A model generated the notes under the pieces. It worked only from the letters and a program-made list of their open reading frames with translations, had not been told where the DNA came from and did no database searches. From XYA12-FULL-58-9 sp001798605 (lineage in GTDB: Bacteria > Myxococcota > XYA12-FULL-58-9), in contig DAINMX010000074.1 of NCBI GenBank assembly GCA_036736205.1, positions 1-25,892 on the forward strand: a stretch of DNA of 25,892 nucleotides. Direction: 5' to 3'. Positions 6,318 to 14,814 of this stretch are shown in pieces; position 1 is the stretch's first letter; each line of letters starts with the position of its first letter. A program made the position numbers and the translations under genes.

Positions 6318-6718
6318 CGGCTAATAACAATATGGTGAAGGTCGAGAGAAGAAATGCGGGAGCAGCCGCGGTGGAGTTTGCCCTGGTTCTACCGCTTCTT
6401 ATGTTGCTGGTGTTGGGTTGCATCGATTGGGGCGTCTATTTCTTTCGTGCCCAGGTCATTACCAATGCGGCCCGTGAGGGGGCGAGGGCAGGATCTCTCG
6501 AGATCAGCGATGGCGGGCTGGCGGCGAGTGCGGCTACCGACGCGGTTACCACTTTCCTTGCGGCTGGCCTGATCGATCCAGCGCAGGCGGTGATTGTCGC
6601 GACTCCCGGTGCTGGAAATATCGATGTCACGGTGACCTATCCGGGTGGCTCAATAACGGGATTTGCGGGGACTTGGATTCCCCACAACATTTTGGGTCGG
6701 TCGGTGATGCGGCGTTGA
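6314..6718 (+). CDS. tadE: TadE-like pseudopilin
   Basis: A 134-aa protein with the TadE signature: a short basic N-terminus, then NAG|AAAVEFALVLPLLMLLV, where the Gly|Ala site with Glu+5/Phe+6 marks it as a CpaA substrate, and CIDWGVYFFRAQVITNAAREGARAG, the conserved block after the membrane helix. The remaining ~85 residues form a small periplasmic domain. The ATG was chosen because it overlaps the cpaA stop (ATGA); a much longer open frame upstream runs through cpaA and is not used. TadE proteins are minor pilin-like parts needed for pilus assembly. A gap of 165 bases follows before cpaB. Confidence 0.92.
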   Translation: MTANNNMVKVERRNAGAAAVEFALVLPLLMLLVLGCIDWGVYFFRAQVITNAAREGARAGSLEISDGGLAASAATDAVTTFLAAGLIDPAQAVIVATPGAGNIDVTVTYPGGSITGFAGTWIPHNILGRSVMRR

Positions 6719-6843
6719 CTTCCCCGCCTGGAGTTTCTTGACCTATGCGCTTGCCAGAAGGTTTGGAGTAGTTGCCCAACAGCCGAGCTCTGATGATTTT
6801 GCTTGATTTGAAGGGCGCACAACAGTTTGCATGTATCACGTAC

Positions 6844-6869
6844 GACGGGAACCCATGAATCGTCCCGTC
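6844..6869 (+). promoter_or_regulatory. Inverted repeat in the cpaB leader
   Basis: GACGGGA and TCCCGTC are perfect 7-base arms around a 12-base loop. The structure ends just before the likely cpaB ribosome site (GGGGA, 6872-6876), in the longest gap of the Tad locus after flp1-flp2. It might be an operator or an RNA hairpin separating expression of the pilin genes from that of the secretion machine. Confidence 0.3.
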
Positions 6870-6883
6870 TCGGGGAATAAAAA

Positions 6884-7771
6884 GTGGCACAACAAAAAAA
6901 CTCCGGCTCAGCCAGTTTACGAAATGCCGTCGAGAGCTCTGGGAAGCAGTCCGGACGACGGGCGGTCGCATCTCTCATTCTCGCCTTTGGTGCCGCCATC
7001 GGCTGTGTCTTTTTGGTGATACGTTATCTCGATACACACTCGATAGGCGGTGCCAAACCAACGGTTCCGGTCGTCGTCGCCAGCGTCGATCTGCCGCTCG
7101 GCACCGCGCTCACCAAGGAGGACATTCAGGTTGTTCCCTGGCCGCAGGAGGCGGCACCCGATGGTGCCTTTGCCACCGAGGCTGATTTGATCGACCGGGT
7201 GATCGTTGCCAAGATTTTCAAAGGGGAGCCCATCACCAAGAACCGGGTGGCGGTCGCTGGGGCTGGCACGGGCCTCGCGGCAGTTCTGCCCGAAGGCTAT
7301 CTTGCCGTTTCGGTCCGGGTGGATGACGTCGTGGGCGTCGCGGGTTTTGTTCATCCCGGCGATAGCGTCGATGTCATCGTCACCATGCAACCGAATACCG
7401 GGGAGCCGGTGGTATCCAAGTTCATCTTGTACAACATCAAGGTTCTGGCGGTCGGTAAGCAGATCGAACGCATCGAGGGGAGCAAGGCCAGCCGCCCGGT
7501 GTCAGCGACCGTGGCGACCTTGATGGTCAAACCGGAGGAAGCAGAGCGATTGGCGCTGTCGGCGGCCAAGGGTCAGCTCTTGTTGGCCTTGCGTAGCAGT
7601 CTCGACCAAGAGGTGATCGAGACCAAGGGAATCATCCCTTCGGTGCTCCTTTCTGGGGTGCAGCGCCAAGCCCCGCGCAAACCTAAGCCCGCTGAGCCCA
7701 TCGTCAAACCTGACACAGTCGAGATCATGCGCGGTGACTCTTTTGAGCAACGAACTTTCCGGGATCGATGA
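6884..7771 (+). CDS. cpaB: Flp pilus assembly protein CpaB/RcpC
   Basis: A 295-aa protein with one N-terminal membrane span (~residues 28-48, VASLILAFGAAIGCVFLVI), a SAF domain (~60-120, VPVVVASVDLPLGTALTKED and following) and the CpaB/RcpC periplasmic domain (~135-265) with PEGYLAVSVRVDDVVGVAGFV and later HPGDSVDVIVT. CpaB proteins sit in the periplasm next to the secretin and are thought to stabilise or gate it. The GTG start is supported by GGGGA eight bases upstream and by correct placement of the membrane span. The last codons overlap the cpaC start. The C-terminal ~30 residues, rich in Pro and Lys, are probably flexible. Confidence 0.92.
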   Translation: MAQQKNSGSASLRNAVESSGKQSGRRAVASLILAFGAAIGCVFLVIRYLDTHSIGGAKPTVPVVVASVDLPLGTALTKEDIQVVPWPQEAAPDGAFATEADLIDRVIVAKIFKGEPITKNRVAVAGAGTGLAAVLPEGYLAVSVRVDDVVGVAGFVHPGDSVDVIVTMQPNTGEPVVSKFILYNIKVLAVGKQIERIEGSKASRPVSATVATLMVKPEEAERLALSAAKGQLLLALRSSLDQEVIETKGIIPSVLLSGVQRQAPRKPKPAEPIVKPDTVEIMRGDSFEQRTFRDR

Positions 7772-9288
7772 TGAAAAAACGAACATTCTTTGTGACCGCC
7801 CGAACCACGATCGCCACGGGCTTGGCCATTGCTGCCACTTCTGCCTGGGCCCAGTCCAAGACCGATGAGGTCGGCCCACCTACGACCCTTCACGTCAATC
7901 AGGAGGTGGGCGCTGTCCGTGAGTTAAAGCTGGAGTCTGGCCAGAACCGCCTGCTTATCTTGTCGCAGTCCGTGAGCCGCGTTTCGGTCGCCGACACGAC
8001 GGTAGCCGATTTGAAGGTCGTGACCCCCACCCAATTGCTCTTGACCGCCAAAAAGCCCGGTGTGACGGATCTCACCCTCTGGGACAAGGGTGATCTCCCC
8101 TTGGTGGTTGCCCTCAGCGTGGCACGCAATCTCGATTCTTTGCGTTATCAGCTGCAAGAGCTCTTTCCCAACGAAGCCATCGGTGTGTCATCGGCCGGCG
8201 ATCTGGTCGTGCTCACCGGAGAGGTGCAGGACGTTCGTCTGCCCGAGCGGATCTCTGAGGTGGCAAAACTGCACACGGAGAAGCTCGCCAATCTGATTCG
8301 CGTCAGTGGCAACCAGCAGGTGCAGTTGGAGGTGAAGTTCGCCGAGGTCTCACGGACAGGGGTGCGTGAGTTTGGGGTGAATTTCCATCACAAGGCCGCG
8401 GATTACACCAACCAAATGGGTTTGTTCAGCCCCCGTACACCGGCGGGGACTTTTCTCAATACCCCGACCCCACCGAATTATTATCAAACGGGACCGCTCC
8501 TCGGACCGGTGGGCGCTGTGGGTGGCCACCCACCGAGCATTCCCGCCCAGGCCTTCGGGGAGAGCTTCTCATTGTACATGTCGAGCTTTTCCCGCTTCCC
8601 CTTCTCGGTGATGCTCAACATGCTGGAGTCACGTGGCTTGTCGAAGACCCTCGCCGAGCCATCCTTGGTGACCTTGTCGGGACAGGAAGCTCGTTTTTTG
8701 GCGGGCGGGGAGCTGCCCATACCCATGGCCAGCGGTCTCGGCAACGTCAACGTGCAATGGAAAGAGTTCGGCGTCGTGTTGAAATTCACACCGACGGTGA
8801 CCGGCGACGGCCAGATCCATCTCAAGCTAGCCGCCGAGGTGAGCGATCTCGATCCCAGCGCCTCCATCTCGGTGGGCGGCTACACTATCCCCGGTTTGAG
8901 CACACGGCAGAGCGATACCACCGTCCGTTTGGGCGATGGCCAAAGCTTTGCCATTGCGGGATTGCTCTCCGACAAGATCCGCACGCAGGTCCAAGAGGTG
9001 CCGTTTTTCGGACGCATCCCGATCTTGGGTGCCTTGTTTCGCTCCACGGCTTTTCAACGGGAAGAGACGGAGCTCTTAGTGGTGGTCACCGCCCACCTAG
9101 CCAAGCCCGTCGCCCCCCACGAGCTGCCACCGATGCCCACCGACTACGAAGACAATGACGTCGGCGACCTCGTGTTGTTTTTGATGGGTTGGGATAGCCT
9201 TCCGCCCACGCACGAGAGCGCTGCCGACGATTCCGCAGATGTGGCGTTGAACCGCGGACCCAGTGGAGCGGTTGGATTCGCCCGCTGA
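7768..9288 (+). CDS. cpaC: Tad outer-membrane secretin CpaC/RcpA
   Basis: A 506-aa precursor. A Sec signal peptide ends near residue 28 (SAWA|QSK). The N-terminal pilus-formation domain (~45-115) contains QNRLLILSQSVSRVSVAD and KKPGVTDLTLWD, followed by a BON-like segment (~118-165). The secretin domain (~180-445) includes VQLEVKFAEVSRTG, the EFGVVLKFTPTV strand and VPFFGRIPILGALFRS, the conserved secretin end. The tail carries a short 'LVLFLMGWD' motif common in RcpA/CpaC. The protein forms the multimeric outer-membrane pore through which the Flp pilus passes. Two adjacent ATGs overlap the cpaB stop. All parts are intact and the length is normal. Confidence 0.95.
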   Translation: MMKKRTFFVTARTTIATGLAIAATSAWAQSKTDEVGPPTTLHVNQEVGAVRELKLESGQNRLLILSQSVSRVSVADTTVADLKVVTPTQLLLTAKKPGVTDLTLWDKGDLPLVVALSVARNLDSLRYQLQELFPNEAIGVSSAGDLVVLTGEVQDVRLPERISEVAKLHTEKLANLIRVSGNQQVQLEVKFAEVSRTGVREFGVNFHHKAADYTNQMGLFSPRTPAGTFLNTPTPPNYYQTGPLLGPVGAVGGHPPSIPAQAFGESFSLYMSSFSRFPFSVMLNMLESRGLSKTLAEPSLVTLSGQEARFLAGGELPIPMASGLGNVNVQWKEFGVVLKFTPTVTGDGQIHLKLAAEVSDLDPSASISVGGYTIPGLSTRQSDTTVRLGDGQSFAIAGLLSDKIRTQVQEVPFFGRIPILGALFRSTAFQREETELLVVVTAHLAKPVAPHELPPMPTDYEDNDVGDLVLFLMGWDSLPPTHESAADDSADVALNRGPSGAVGFAR

Positions 9289-9324
9289 GCCACACATTGA
9301 AGAGGTCCCAAAGAGGTTGCCAAT

Positions 9325-10500
9325 ATGAGTGAAACGCCGTCCGTTGTTGTCGTGGGAGCGCCCTCCAAGTCCATGCGCCAGGCCGAGGTTTCCCTGGGAA
9401 AAACCGTCTCGTTCAGTTTTCTCGACGAAGACGTCTTGGTCGCGGCCCATCGCCGGGGAGTGCCGCAATCGGCTCTGGTAGTCGTGGTCTTGGGGAATCC
9501 TCCCAAAGAGAACCTGGGAGGCGTGCGAGAGCTTGCGTCCCTCGGTGCCCATGTGGTGGTGGTGGGACCCGAGAAGGACGCCGATCTAATTCTGGCAGCG
9601 ATGCGCGCTGGCGCTGAAGAGTATCTGGTCGAAGGGGCTGACGATGAGATTCGCCAGTCTGTGGCAGAGCTGGCCTTGCGCAACACCGGCCGCGCCCTGG
9701 GACGGGTCACGTGCGTTTACCCCGCCAAGGGCGGCGTTGGCGCCACGGCCATCGCTTCGAACCTCGCAGGTGCCCTGCACCGATCGGGCGACGAACGGGT
9801 GTGTCTCATTGATCTCGATTTGCATTTTGGTGACGTCTTGTCCTTTTTGGATCTCAACGGTGGCTATTCCATCTCCGATGTCATCGCCAACATCCGCCGC
9901 CTCGATCGGGAGTTGCTGGACTCCTCTCTGACCCACCACGCCTCCGGCATCTTCGTCATTGCCCAGAGCGAGAAGATAGAGCAGGCGGAGGCGATTGGCA
10001 GCCAAGACATCACCACCTTGCTCACCTTTTTGCGTCAGCATTTCGATCACGTCGTGGTGGATGGGCTGCGCGGGTTGGATGACACCACGGTAGCCGCACT
10101 TGACGAGTGCAACCGGGTTCTGTTGGTGCTCACCCAGGATGTCCCCGCTGTTCGCAACGCGCAGCGTTGCATTAGCATCTTCGAGCGATTGGACTACCCG
10201 ACGGAGAAGATCTCTTTGGTGGTCAATCGTTTCCAACGCAACTCGAAGATATCCACGGATGTCATTCGTGACACCACGGGAATGCCCGTGGAGGTTCTGG
10301 TTGCCAATGATTTTGCCGCTTTGATCAAGTCGATCAATCGCGGTGTCCTGTTGGCGGATGAGTCGCCCAAGTCTCGGCTTACCAAGAGCATCGACGGCAT
10401 CGTGCCCTTGGTCCGTGGGGTTCCCGAGGTCGCCGCCCGTCGACGCGGCTTCTTTGGCGGTTTGCTGGGCAGGAAGGCGGCGGTAGATGGGGCTCAGTGA
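9325..10500 (+). CDS. cpaE: CpaE/TadZ ParA-like ATPase
   Basis: A 391-aa protein with a degenerate response-receiver-like N-terminal domain (~1-118) and a MinD/ParA-type ATPase domain. The deviant Walker A is KGGVGAT (135-141), followed by the switch-I-type VCLIDLDLHFGDVLSFLDL and the later HVVVDGLRGLDD and LLVLTQDVPAVRN strands. In CpaE proteins the second Lys/Ser of the P-loop varies, so the Ala here is not unusual. TadZ/CpaE localises the pilus machine to its polar or membrane site. The start has AAAGAGG about eight bases upstream. It overlaps cpaF by 14 bases. The identity is firm; ATPase activity was not assessed. Confidence 0.93.
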   Translation: MSETPSVVVVGAPSKSMRQAEVSLGKTVSFSFLDEDVLVAAHRRGVPQSALVVVVLGNPPKENLGGVRELASLGAHVVVVGPEKDADLILAAMRAGAEEYLVEGADDEIRQSVAELALRNTGRALGRVTCVYPAKGGVGATAIASNLAGALHRSGDERVCLIDLDLHFGDVLSFLDLNGGYSISDVIANIRRLDRELLDSSLTHHASGIFVIAQSEKIEQAEAIGSQDITTLLTFLRQHFDHVVVDGLRGLDDTTVAALDECNRVLLVLTQDVPAVRNAQRCISIFERLDYPTEKISLVVNRFQRNSKISTDVIRDTTGMPVEVLVANDFAALIKSINRGVLLADESPKSRLTKSIDGIVPLVRGVPEVAARRRGFFGGLLGRKAAVDGAQ

Positions 10501-11836
10501 TAGATTGCGCCGGGGTGCCGACGCCGGATTTGTGTCGTCGGATCTAGAAGCTTCGCCGGGCCGTGAGCCGGAAATCTACCACGACCTGAAGCTCGATCTG
10601 CACACCAAGCTCATCGACAGGCTGGATCTCACGACTCTGGAGAAGCTCTCGGCAGATGAGGTGCGCAACGAGCTCCGAACCATTCTCAGCGGCTCGGTGA
10701 CGGACAGCGAAATGCCGCTCAACCGCTCTGAGCGGGAACGGATGATCCAGGAGATCCTCGATGAGGTCACGGGCCTCGGGCCCCTCGAGCCGCTCCTGCA
10801 CGACTCCAGCATCTCCGACATTCTCGTCAACACTTACGATACGATCTACGTCGAGCGTCGCGGCCAACTCGAGCTGACGAGCGTTCGTTTTCGCGACAAC
10901 GATCACCTGCGGCAGATCATCAATCGCATCGTCTCTCGCATTGGCCGACGGGTAGACGAGACCTCGCCCATGGTCGACGCGCGCCTTCCCGATGGTTCCC
11001 GTGTCAACGCCATCATCCCACCCTTGGCGGTCGATGGCCCGTTGTTGTCCATCCGCCGCTTTGGTGGCACCCCCCTGCGTGTGCGGGACCTCTTAACTCT
11101 TGGGAGCGCCAATCGGCCGATGCTCGCCTTTCTCGCCGCGGCGGTTCAGGCCAAGGTGAATATCCTCATCAGCGGCGGAACCGGCGCTGGCAAGACCACA
11201 CTTCTCAACGCCTTGTCCCGTTTTATTCCCGACTCCGAGCGGGTGGTCACCATCGAGGACGCAGCCGAGCTGCAATTGCAGCAGCGTCATGTCGCGCGTC
11301 TGGAGACCCGCCCTCCCAATATTGAAGGCAAAGGGGAGATTGTCACCCGCGACCTGGTGCGCAACAGCCTGCGCATGCGCCCGGATCGCATCATCGTCGG
11401 CGAGGTGCGTGGCGCTGAAGTTCTCGACATGCTCCAAGCCATGAACACGGGGCACGAAGGGTCGATGACCACGGTGCACGCCAACACGCCACGGGACGGG
11501 CTCACCCGACTTGAGACGATGATCGGCATGAGCGGTGTGCCCCTGTCTGAGGACGGCACGCGCAAGACCATCGCCCGTGGGTTACAGCTCGTGGTGCAAC
11601 TCTCACGCGGCATCGACGGTCGACGGCGCATCACCAGCATCACGGAGATCACCGGTGTTGAAGGCACCGCGATCACCACCCAAGAGATCTTCAGCTTCAA
11701 TCAGGAGGGAGTCGACGAACGAGGGGCTGTGCGCGGTGAATTTGTCTCGTCCAACATCCACCCACACATCATGGAGCGCATCGCGCGGTTTGGCCTCGAC
11801 CCCGAAGAGGTCGTGCGGCCTTTCCTGGAGGGATAA
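10487..11836 (+). CDS. cpaF: CpaF/TadA secretion ATPase
   Basis: A 449-aa hexameric traffic ATPase that drives pilus extension (and in some species retraction). It has the expected N-terminal helical part (EVTGLGPLEPLLHD, ~93-106) and then the RecA-like core: Walker A SGGTGAGKTT (229-238), Asp box VTIEDAAEL (254-262), Walker B RIIVGEVRG (301-309) and His box MTTVHANT (327-334). All catalytic parts are intact. Its start lies inside the end of cpaE, and its stop shares one base with the tadB start (TAATG), both signs of tight operon coupling. Partner platform proteins TadB and TadC follow directly. Confidence 0.96.
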   Translation: MGLSDRLRRGADAGFVSSDLEASPGREPEIYHDLKLDLHTKLIDRLDLTTLEKLSADEVRNELRTILSGSVTDSEMPLNRSERERMIQEILDEVTGLGPLEPLLHDSSISDILVNTYDTIYVERRGQLELTSVRFRDNDHLRQIINRIVSRIGRRVDETSPMVDARLPDGSRVNAIIPPLAVDGPLLSIRRFGGTPLRVRDLLTLGSANRPMLAFLAAAVQAKVNILISGGTGAGKTTLLNALSRFIPDSERVVTIEDAAELQLQQRHVARLETRPPNIEGKGEIVTRDLVRNSLRMRPDRIIVGEVRGAEVLDMLQAMNTGHEGSMTTVHANTPRDGLTRLETMIGMSGVPLSEDGTRKTIARGLQLVVQLSRGIDGRRRITSITEITGVEGTAITTQEIFSFNQEGVDERGAVRGEFVSSNIHPHIMERIARFGLDPEEVVRPFLEG

Positions 11837-12801
11837 TGCGCGAAGTCATCATCGTCTTGGTTGTACTGATGGTGGTGGGCATCGTTGAGGCCCTCCTACA
11901 GTTGTCGCGCTATCTGGAGGACCGCAAGCTCGAGACCATGCGGCGGAGGCTCCGCAACCTCGGCACCGGTGCCCAGCCCATCGCGGGCAGTCTGTTGCGG
12001 CAAGGGAAGCTGTCATCTATCGCGGCGCTGGATGCGATCCTGCGAGCGTTTCCCTTGGCCGTGCGTTTGGAGACCCTACTGGTCGAGGCGGATATTGCCA
12101 GCACCGTCGCGCAGCTCTTCGGCATCTCGATGGTACTTGCCCTCGCCGGCGGCACTCTGGCCACGGCTTTGTCCGGCGGCATGCCTGCGGTTGTTGCCCT
12201 GGCGGTGATTGGTTTCTTCATCCCCTACCTCGTGATCATCGTCATTCGCGATCGTCGCAGCGCCAAGATCAGTGAACAACTCCCCGATGCTCTCGACATG
12301 ATGGCGAGAGCTCTGCGCACGGGGCACGCCGTCTCCAACTCCTTTCAGTTTGTCGCCGCCGAGATGCCCGAGCCCATCAACTTGGAGTTTGGCCGGGCCT
12401 ACGAAGAGCAACGGCTTGGACGCACCCTGGACAAGGCCGTCTTGGAGATGACCCGGCGGGTGCCCAAGAACCAGGACCTCAAGATCCTCGCCGTGTCTTT
12501 GGTGGTGCAAAAAGAGACGGGTGGCAATCTCACAGAAATTCTCGAGAACATCGCCGAGACCATCCGCAGCCGTTATCGCTTCTTCGGCAAGCTACGCTCC
12601 CTCACCGCCGAAGGCCGCATGTCAGGGTTGGTGTTGGCGTCCTTGCCCCTTCTCATGATCGCTTTTTTGGGCCTGTCCAATCCCACCTACCTGAGGCCTC
12701 TGTTCCATGAGCCCTTGGGTTGGGCGCTACTTGCCTATGCCGGCTTGAGCTGGGGAATCGGTCTTTTGTGGATGTTCAGCATGACGCGAGTGGAGTTCTA
12801 A
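11836..12801 (+). CDS. tadB: Tad platform protein TadB (T2SS F-like)
   Basis: A 321-aa inner-membrane protein with a membrane span at the N-terminus, two more near residues 93-138, and a T2SSF domain (~150-275). The domain includes LPDALDMMARALRTGHAVSN, the GRTLDKAVLEMTRRVP block and the KETGGNLTEILENIAETIR motif that is highly conserved in TadB. Two C-terminal spans follow. TadB and TadC form the platform that couples CpaF motion to pilin insertion. The start overlaps cpaF by one base and the next gene begins right after its stop, so stoichiometric expression with TadC is likely. Confidence 0.94.
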   Translation: MREVIIVLVVLMVVGIVEALLQLSRYLEDRKLETMRRRLRNLGTGAQPIAGSLLRQGKLSSIAALDAILRAFPLAVRLETLLVEADIASTVAQLFGISMVLALAGGTLATALSGGMPAVVALAVIGFFIPYLVIIVIRDRRSAKISEQLPDALDMMARALRTGHAVSNSFQFVAAEMPEPINLEFGRAYEEQRLGRTLDKAVLEMTRRVPKNQDLKILAVSLVVQKETGGNLTEILENIAETIRSRYRFFGKLRSLTAEGRMSGLVLASLPLLMIAFLGLSNPTYLRPLFHEPLGWALLAYAGLSWGIGLLWMFSMTRVEF

Positions 12802-13728
12802 ATGGAATTTTTCGCACAGCTCGATGTCACTGTGGCTCTGATCGGTGTGCTCGTTTTGTTTTTTGTCCTGGGCATGCTCGGTGCGGTCCGCTCGATGTTC
12901 AGCAAACCCGATGAGATCGTTGAGCGGCTAAGGAGCCATGCCGCTGAAGAGGCGGTGGTTCGCACCGCGGTGACCAAGCACGCCAAGAGTTTCAGCGCCG
13001 ATGACCTCGCCATTGAGACGGAAACCCGTGTGCAACAACAACTGCGGCACGCCAACATCACCCATCCGCGCGCCGTTCCGGTATTTGTGGCAGCCAAAGC
13101 CCTTCTCGCGGCGTTTTTGCCGTTGACATTTTTGGCCATCAATCAGCGCCTCACCGAGCCTGTCGAATCGAGCCTACCCATCGCCATTTTGCTCGCGGTG
13201 TTCGGTCTGTTCTTGCCGAACTTCTGGTTGAGCTCCAAAGTTCGCTCGCGACAGAAGTCCATGGAGCGGACACTGCCCGATGCTCTCGACCTGTTGGTCA
13301 CCTGCGTTGAGGCCGGTCTGGGGCTCGATGCGGCGTTGGCGCGGGTCGCAGGGGAAATCAGAGTCTCTTCGCCGATTCTTGCCGACGAATTGCGGGTGAC
13401 ATTCTTGGAGATCGGCGCGGGCATGGCCAGGGTTCGTGCTTTTCGCCGCCTTGCAGAACGCACTGGCGTGGAAGATATTCGTTCCCTCTCCGCCGTGCTC
13501 GCCCAGACCGAGCGTTTCGGCACCAGCATCGCCAAGGCCTTGCGCATTCGCGCCGAGTGGATGCGCACCAAACGCATGCAAACGGCCGAGGAGAAGGCGG
13601 CAGTGGTCTCCGTGAAGATGACGGTGCCGTTGGTGTTGTGTATTCTCCCGTCACTCGTGGCCATCATCATGGGCCCCGCGGCGGTGCGCATTTCGACCCA
13701 GCTCTTGCCCTACCTTGGAGGGAAGTGA
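12802..13728 (+). CDS. tadC: Tad platform protein TadC (T2SS F-like)
   Basis: A 308-aa inner-membrane protein with an N-terminal span (~10-30), a pair of spans near 93-135, the T2SSF domain (~150-275) and a C-terminal span (VPLVLCILPSLVAIIMGPA). Diagnostic stretches are LPDALDLLVTCVEAGLGLDA and the AVLAQTERFGTSIAKALRI block, which match TadC rather than TadB. It starts on the base after the tadB stop and shares one base with tadD (TGATG). Length and domain order are normal. It acts with TadB as the inner-membrane base of the pilus. Confidence 0.94.
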   Translation: MEFFAQLDVTVALIGVLVLFFVLGMLGAVRSMFSKPDEIVERLRSHAAEEAVVRTAVTKHAKSFSADDLAIETETRVQQQLRHANITHPRAVPVFVAAKALLAAFLPLTFLAINQRLTEPVESSLPIAILLAVFGLFLPNFWLSSKVRSRQKSMERTLPDALDLLVTCVEAGLGLDAALARVAGEIRVSSPILADELRVTFLEIGAGMARVRAFRRLAERTGVEDIRSLSAVLAQTERFGTSIAKALRIRAEWMRTKRMQTAEEKAAVVSVKMTVPLVLCILPSLVAIIMGPAAVRISTQLLPYLGGK

Positions 13729-14531
13729 TGGGCAGTCTGCAGAAGGCAGCGCTGGTTGTCGCACTGTTGGCTTGCGCCTGCGCCAGCGACAGAGAACAAC
13801 GTGAGCGCGCCTTGCGCAAGTCGATTGCCATGGAGCTGTTGGTGCAGCGGGATTGGGCGGCGGCGTTCAACAAGGTTCGCGATCTGCACGCAGAAGATCC
13901 GCGGGATCCCGATGTCTTGACCATGCGCGGCATCATTTTCAGAGAAAAAGGCATGGCGGCTGAAGCTGAGGCCGACTTTGTCGAGGCGCTCGCCATCCAC
14001 AGCGACCGTGCCGATACCCACTCGGCGCTGGCTGTCATGCTTGAGGCGCAAGGTCGTGGCAAGGAAGCTCTGGAGCATCATCGGGCAGCGGCGGATCTCG
14101 CACCCGAGAGCCCCGACGCCCTCAACAATCTGGCATTTGCCCTCTTTGCCCGCAATCAACGCGACGAGTCGATCGCGTTGTACAAGGAGGCCCTGCGACT
14201 CGATCCCACGAGCGCAAGAGTGAGAAACAACTTGGGATTCGCCTATGCCCGGGGTGGGGATTTTGCCAAGGCTTCGCGAGAGTTCGCGAGCGGCGGATCA
14301 CCGGCCGAGGCCAAGAACAACCTCGGTTTTGCCTACGAGAAGGCGGGCAACCTTGCGGCCGCCTACGATCTCTATCAGCAGGCCCTCGCGCTTCAACCGG
14401 GCCACGAGCAAGCGTGGAACAACCTGGTGGAGATCGCAAAAAAACTGGACCGGCCCGGGCCCGAGGCATTGGGCTTGAAACATGCTACAGACACAGGAGA
14501 GAGAGATGCCAAGGCAGAAAAACCTAATTGA
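13728..14531 (+). CDS. tadD: TadD-like TPR lipoprotein
   Basis: A 267-aa protein with a lipoprotein-type signal (MGSLQKAALVVALLACACAS) and about five tetratricopeptide repeats through residues ~25-250. Examples are LTMRGIIFREKGMAAEAEAD, the ALNNLAFALFARNQRDESIA helix pair and NNLGFAYEKAGNLAAAYDLY. TadD is a periplasmic, outer-membrane-anchored scaffold that helps the secretin assemble. A longer open frame begins inside tadC; the start chosen overlaps the tadC stop by one base and gives the signal peptide. The 3' end overlaps the next small gene by 26 bases. The repeat count is by eye. Confidence 0.9.
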   Translation: MGSLQKAALVVALLACACASDREQRERALRKSIAMELLVQRDWAAAFNKVRDLHAEDPRDPDVLTMRGIIFREKGMAAEAEADFVEALAIHSDRADTHSALAVMLEAQGRGKEALEHHRAAADLAPESPDALNNLAFALFARNQRDESIALYKEALRLDPTSARVRNNLGFAYARGGDFAKASREFASGGSPAEAKNNLGFAYEKAGNLAAAYDLYQQALALQPGHEQAWNNLVEIAKKLDRPGPEALGLKHATDTGERDAKAEKPN

Positions 14532-14814
14532 GTGGGTCGTGATTCTCGCGGCGGCAGCTTTCGCAATTGGCTGCACCGGCCAACAACATCTGACCCCGAC
14601 CCATGGTCGTGCATACTACGCCGCCATGCGCGCACAGACCGTCAACCCTGACGCGGGCAAGAAGGCGTCCGATCAGACGGGCCTCGATTCCCAAGAGGCG
14701 GCCATCGTGGCGGAGAGCTATCTTAAGAGTCTGGTTCCCGAAGGCGGGAACACGGAGGTTGGAAAGCAGCAGGTTCTGATTGTAAATCCTGAGGAGTCGG
14801 CCCCTTCCAAGTGA
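14506..14814 (+). CDS. Small Tad-locus lipoprotein of unknown function
   Basis: A 102-aa protein with a lipoprotein signal (IEWVVILAAAAFAIGC, lipobox AIGC) and a mature part of ~77 residues. AGGAG lies seven bases before the chosen ATG; a longer frame starts eight codons upstream. The segment GRAYYAAMRAQTVNPDAGKK and then GLDSQEAAIVAESYLKSL resembles short conserved stretches I recall from small proteins encoded next to tadD/tadG in other Tad loci, with a 'GLDS.EA..I...Y..SL' pattern, but I cannot name the family. Position between TadD and TadG, and probable lipid anchoring, suggest an outer-membrane accessory for the secretin. Its stop overlaps the tadG start (GTGA). Confidence 0.75.
   Translation: MPRQKNLIEWVVILAAAAFAIGCTGQQHLTPTHGRAYYAAMRAQTVNPDAGKKASDQTGLDSQEAAIVAESYLKSLVPEGGNTEVGKQQVLIVNPEESAPSK

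Noticed and set aside
6500..6720. Whether tadE could start far upstream, inside cpaA (open frame from 6056)
   Set aside because: The upstream part is cpaA out of frame; the ATGA-coupled start at 6314 gives a complete TadE.
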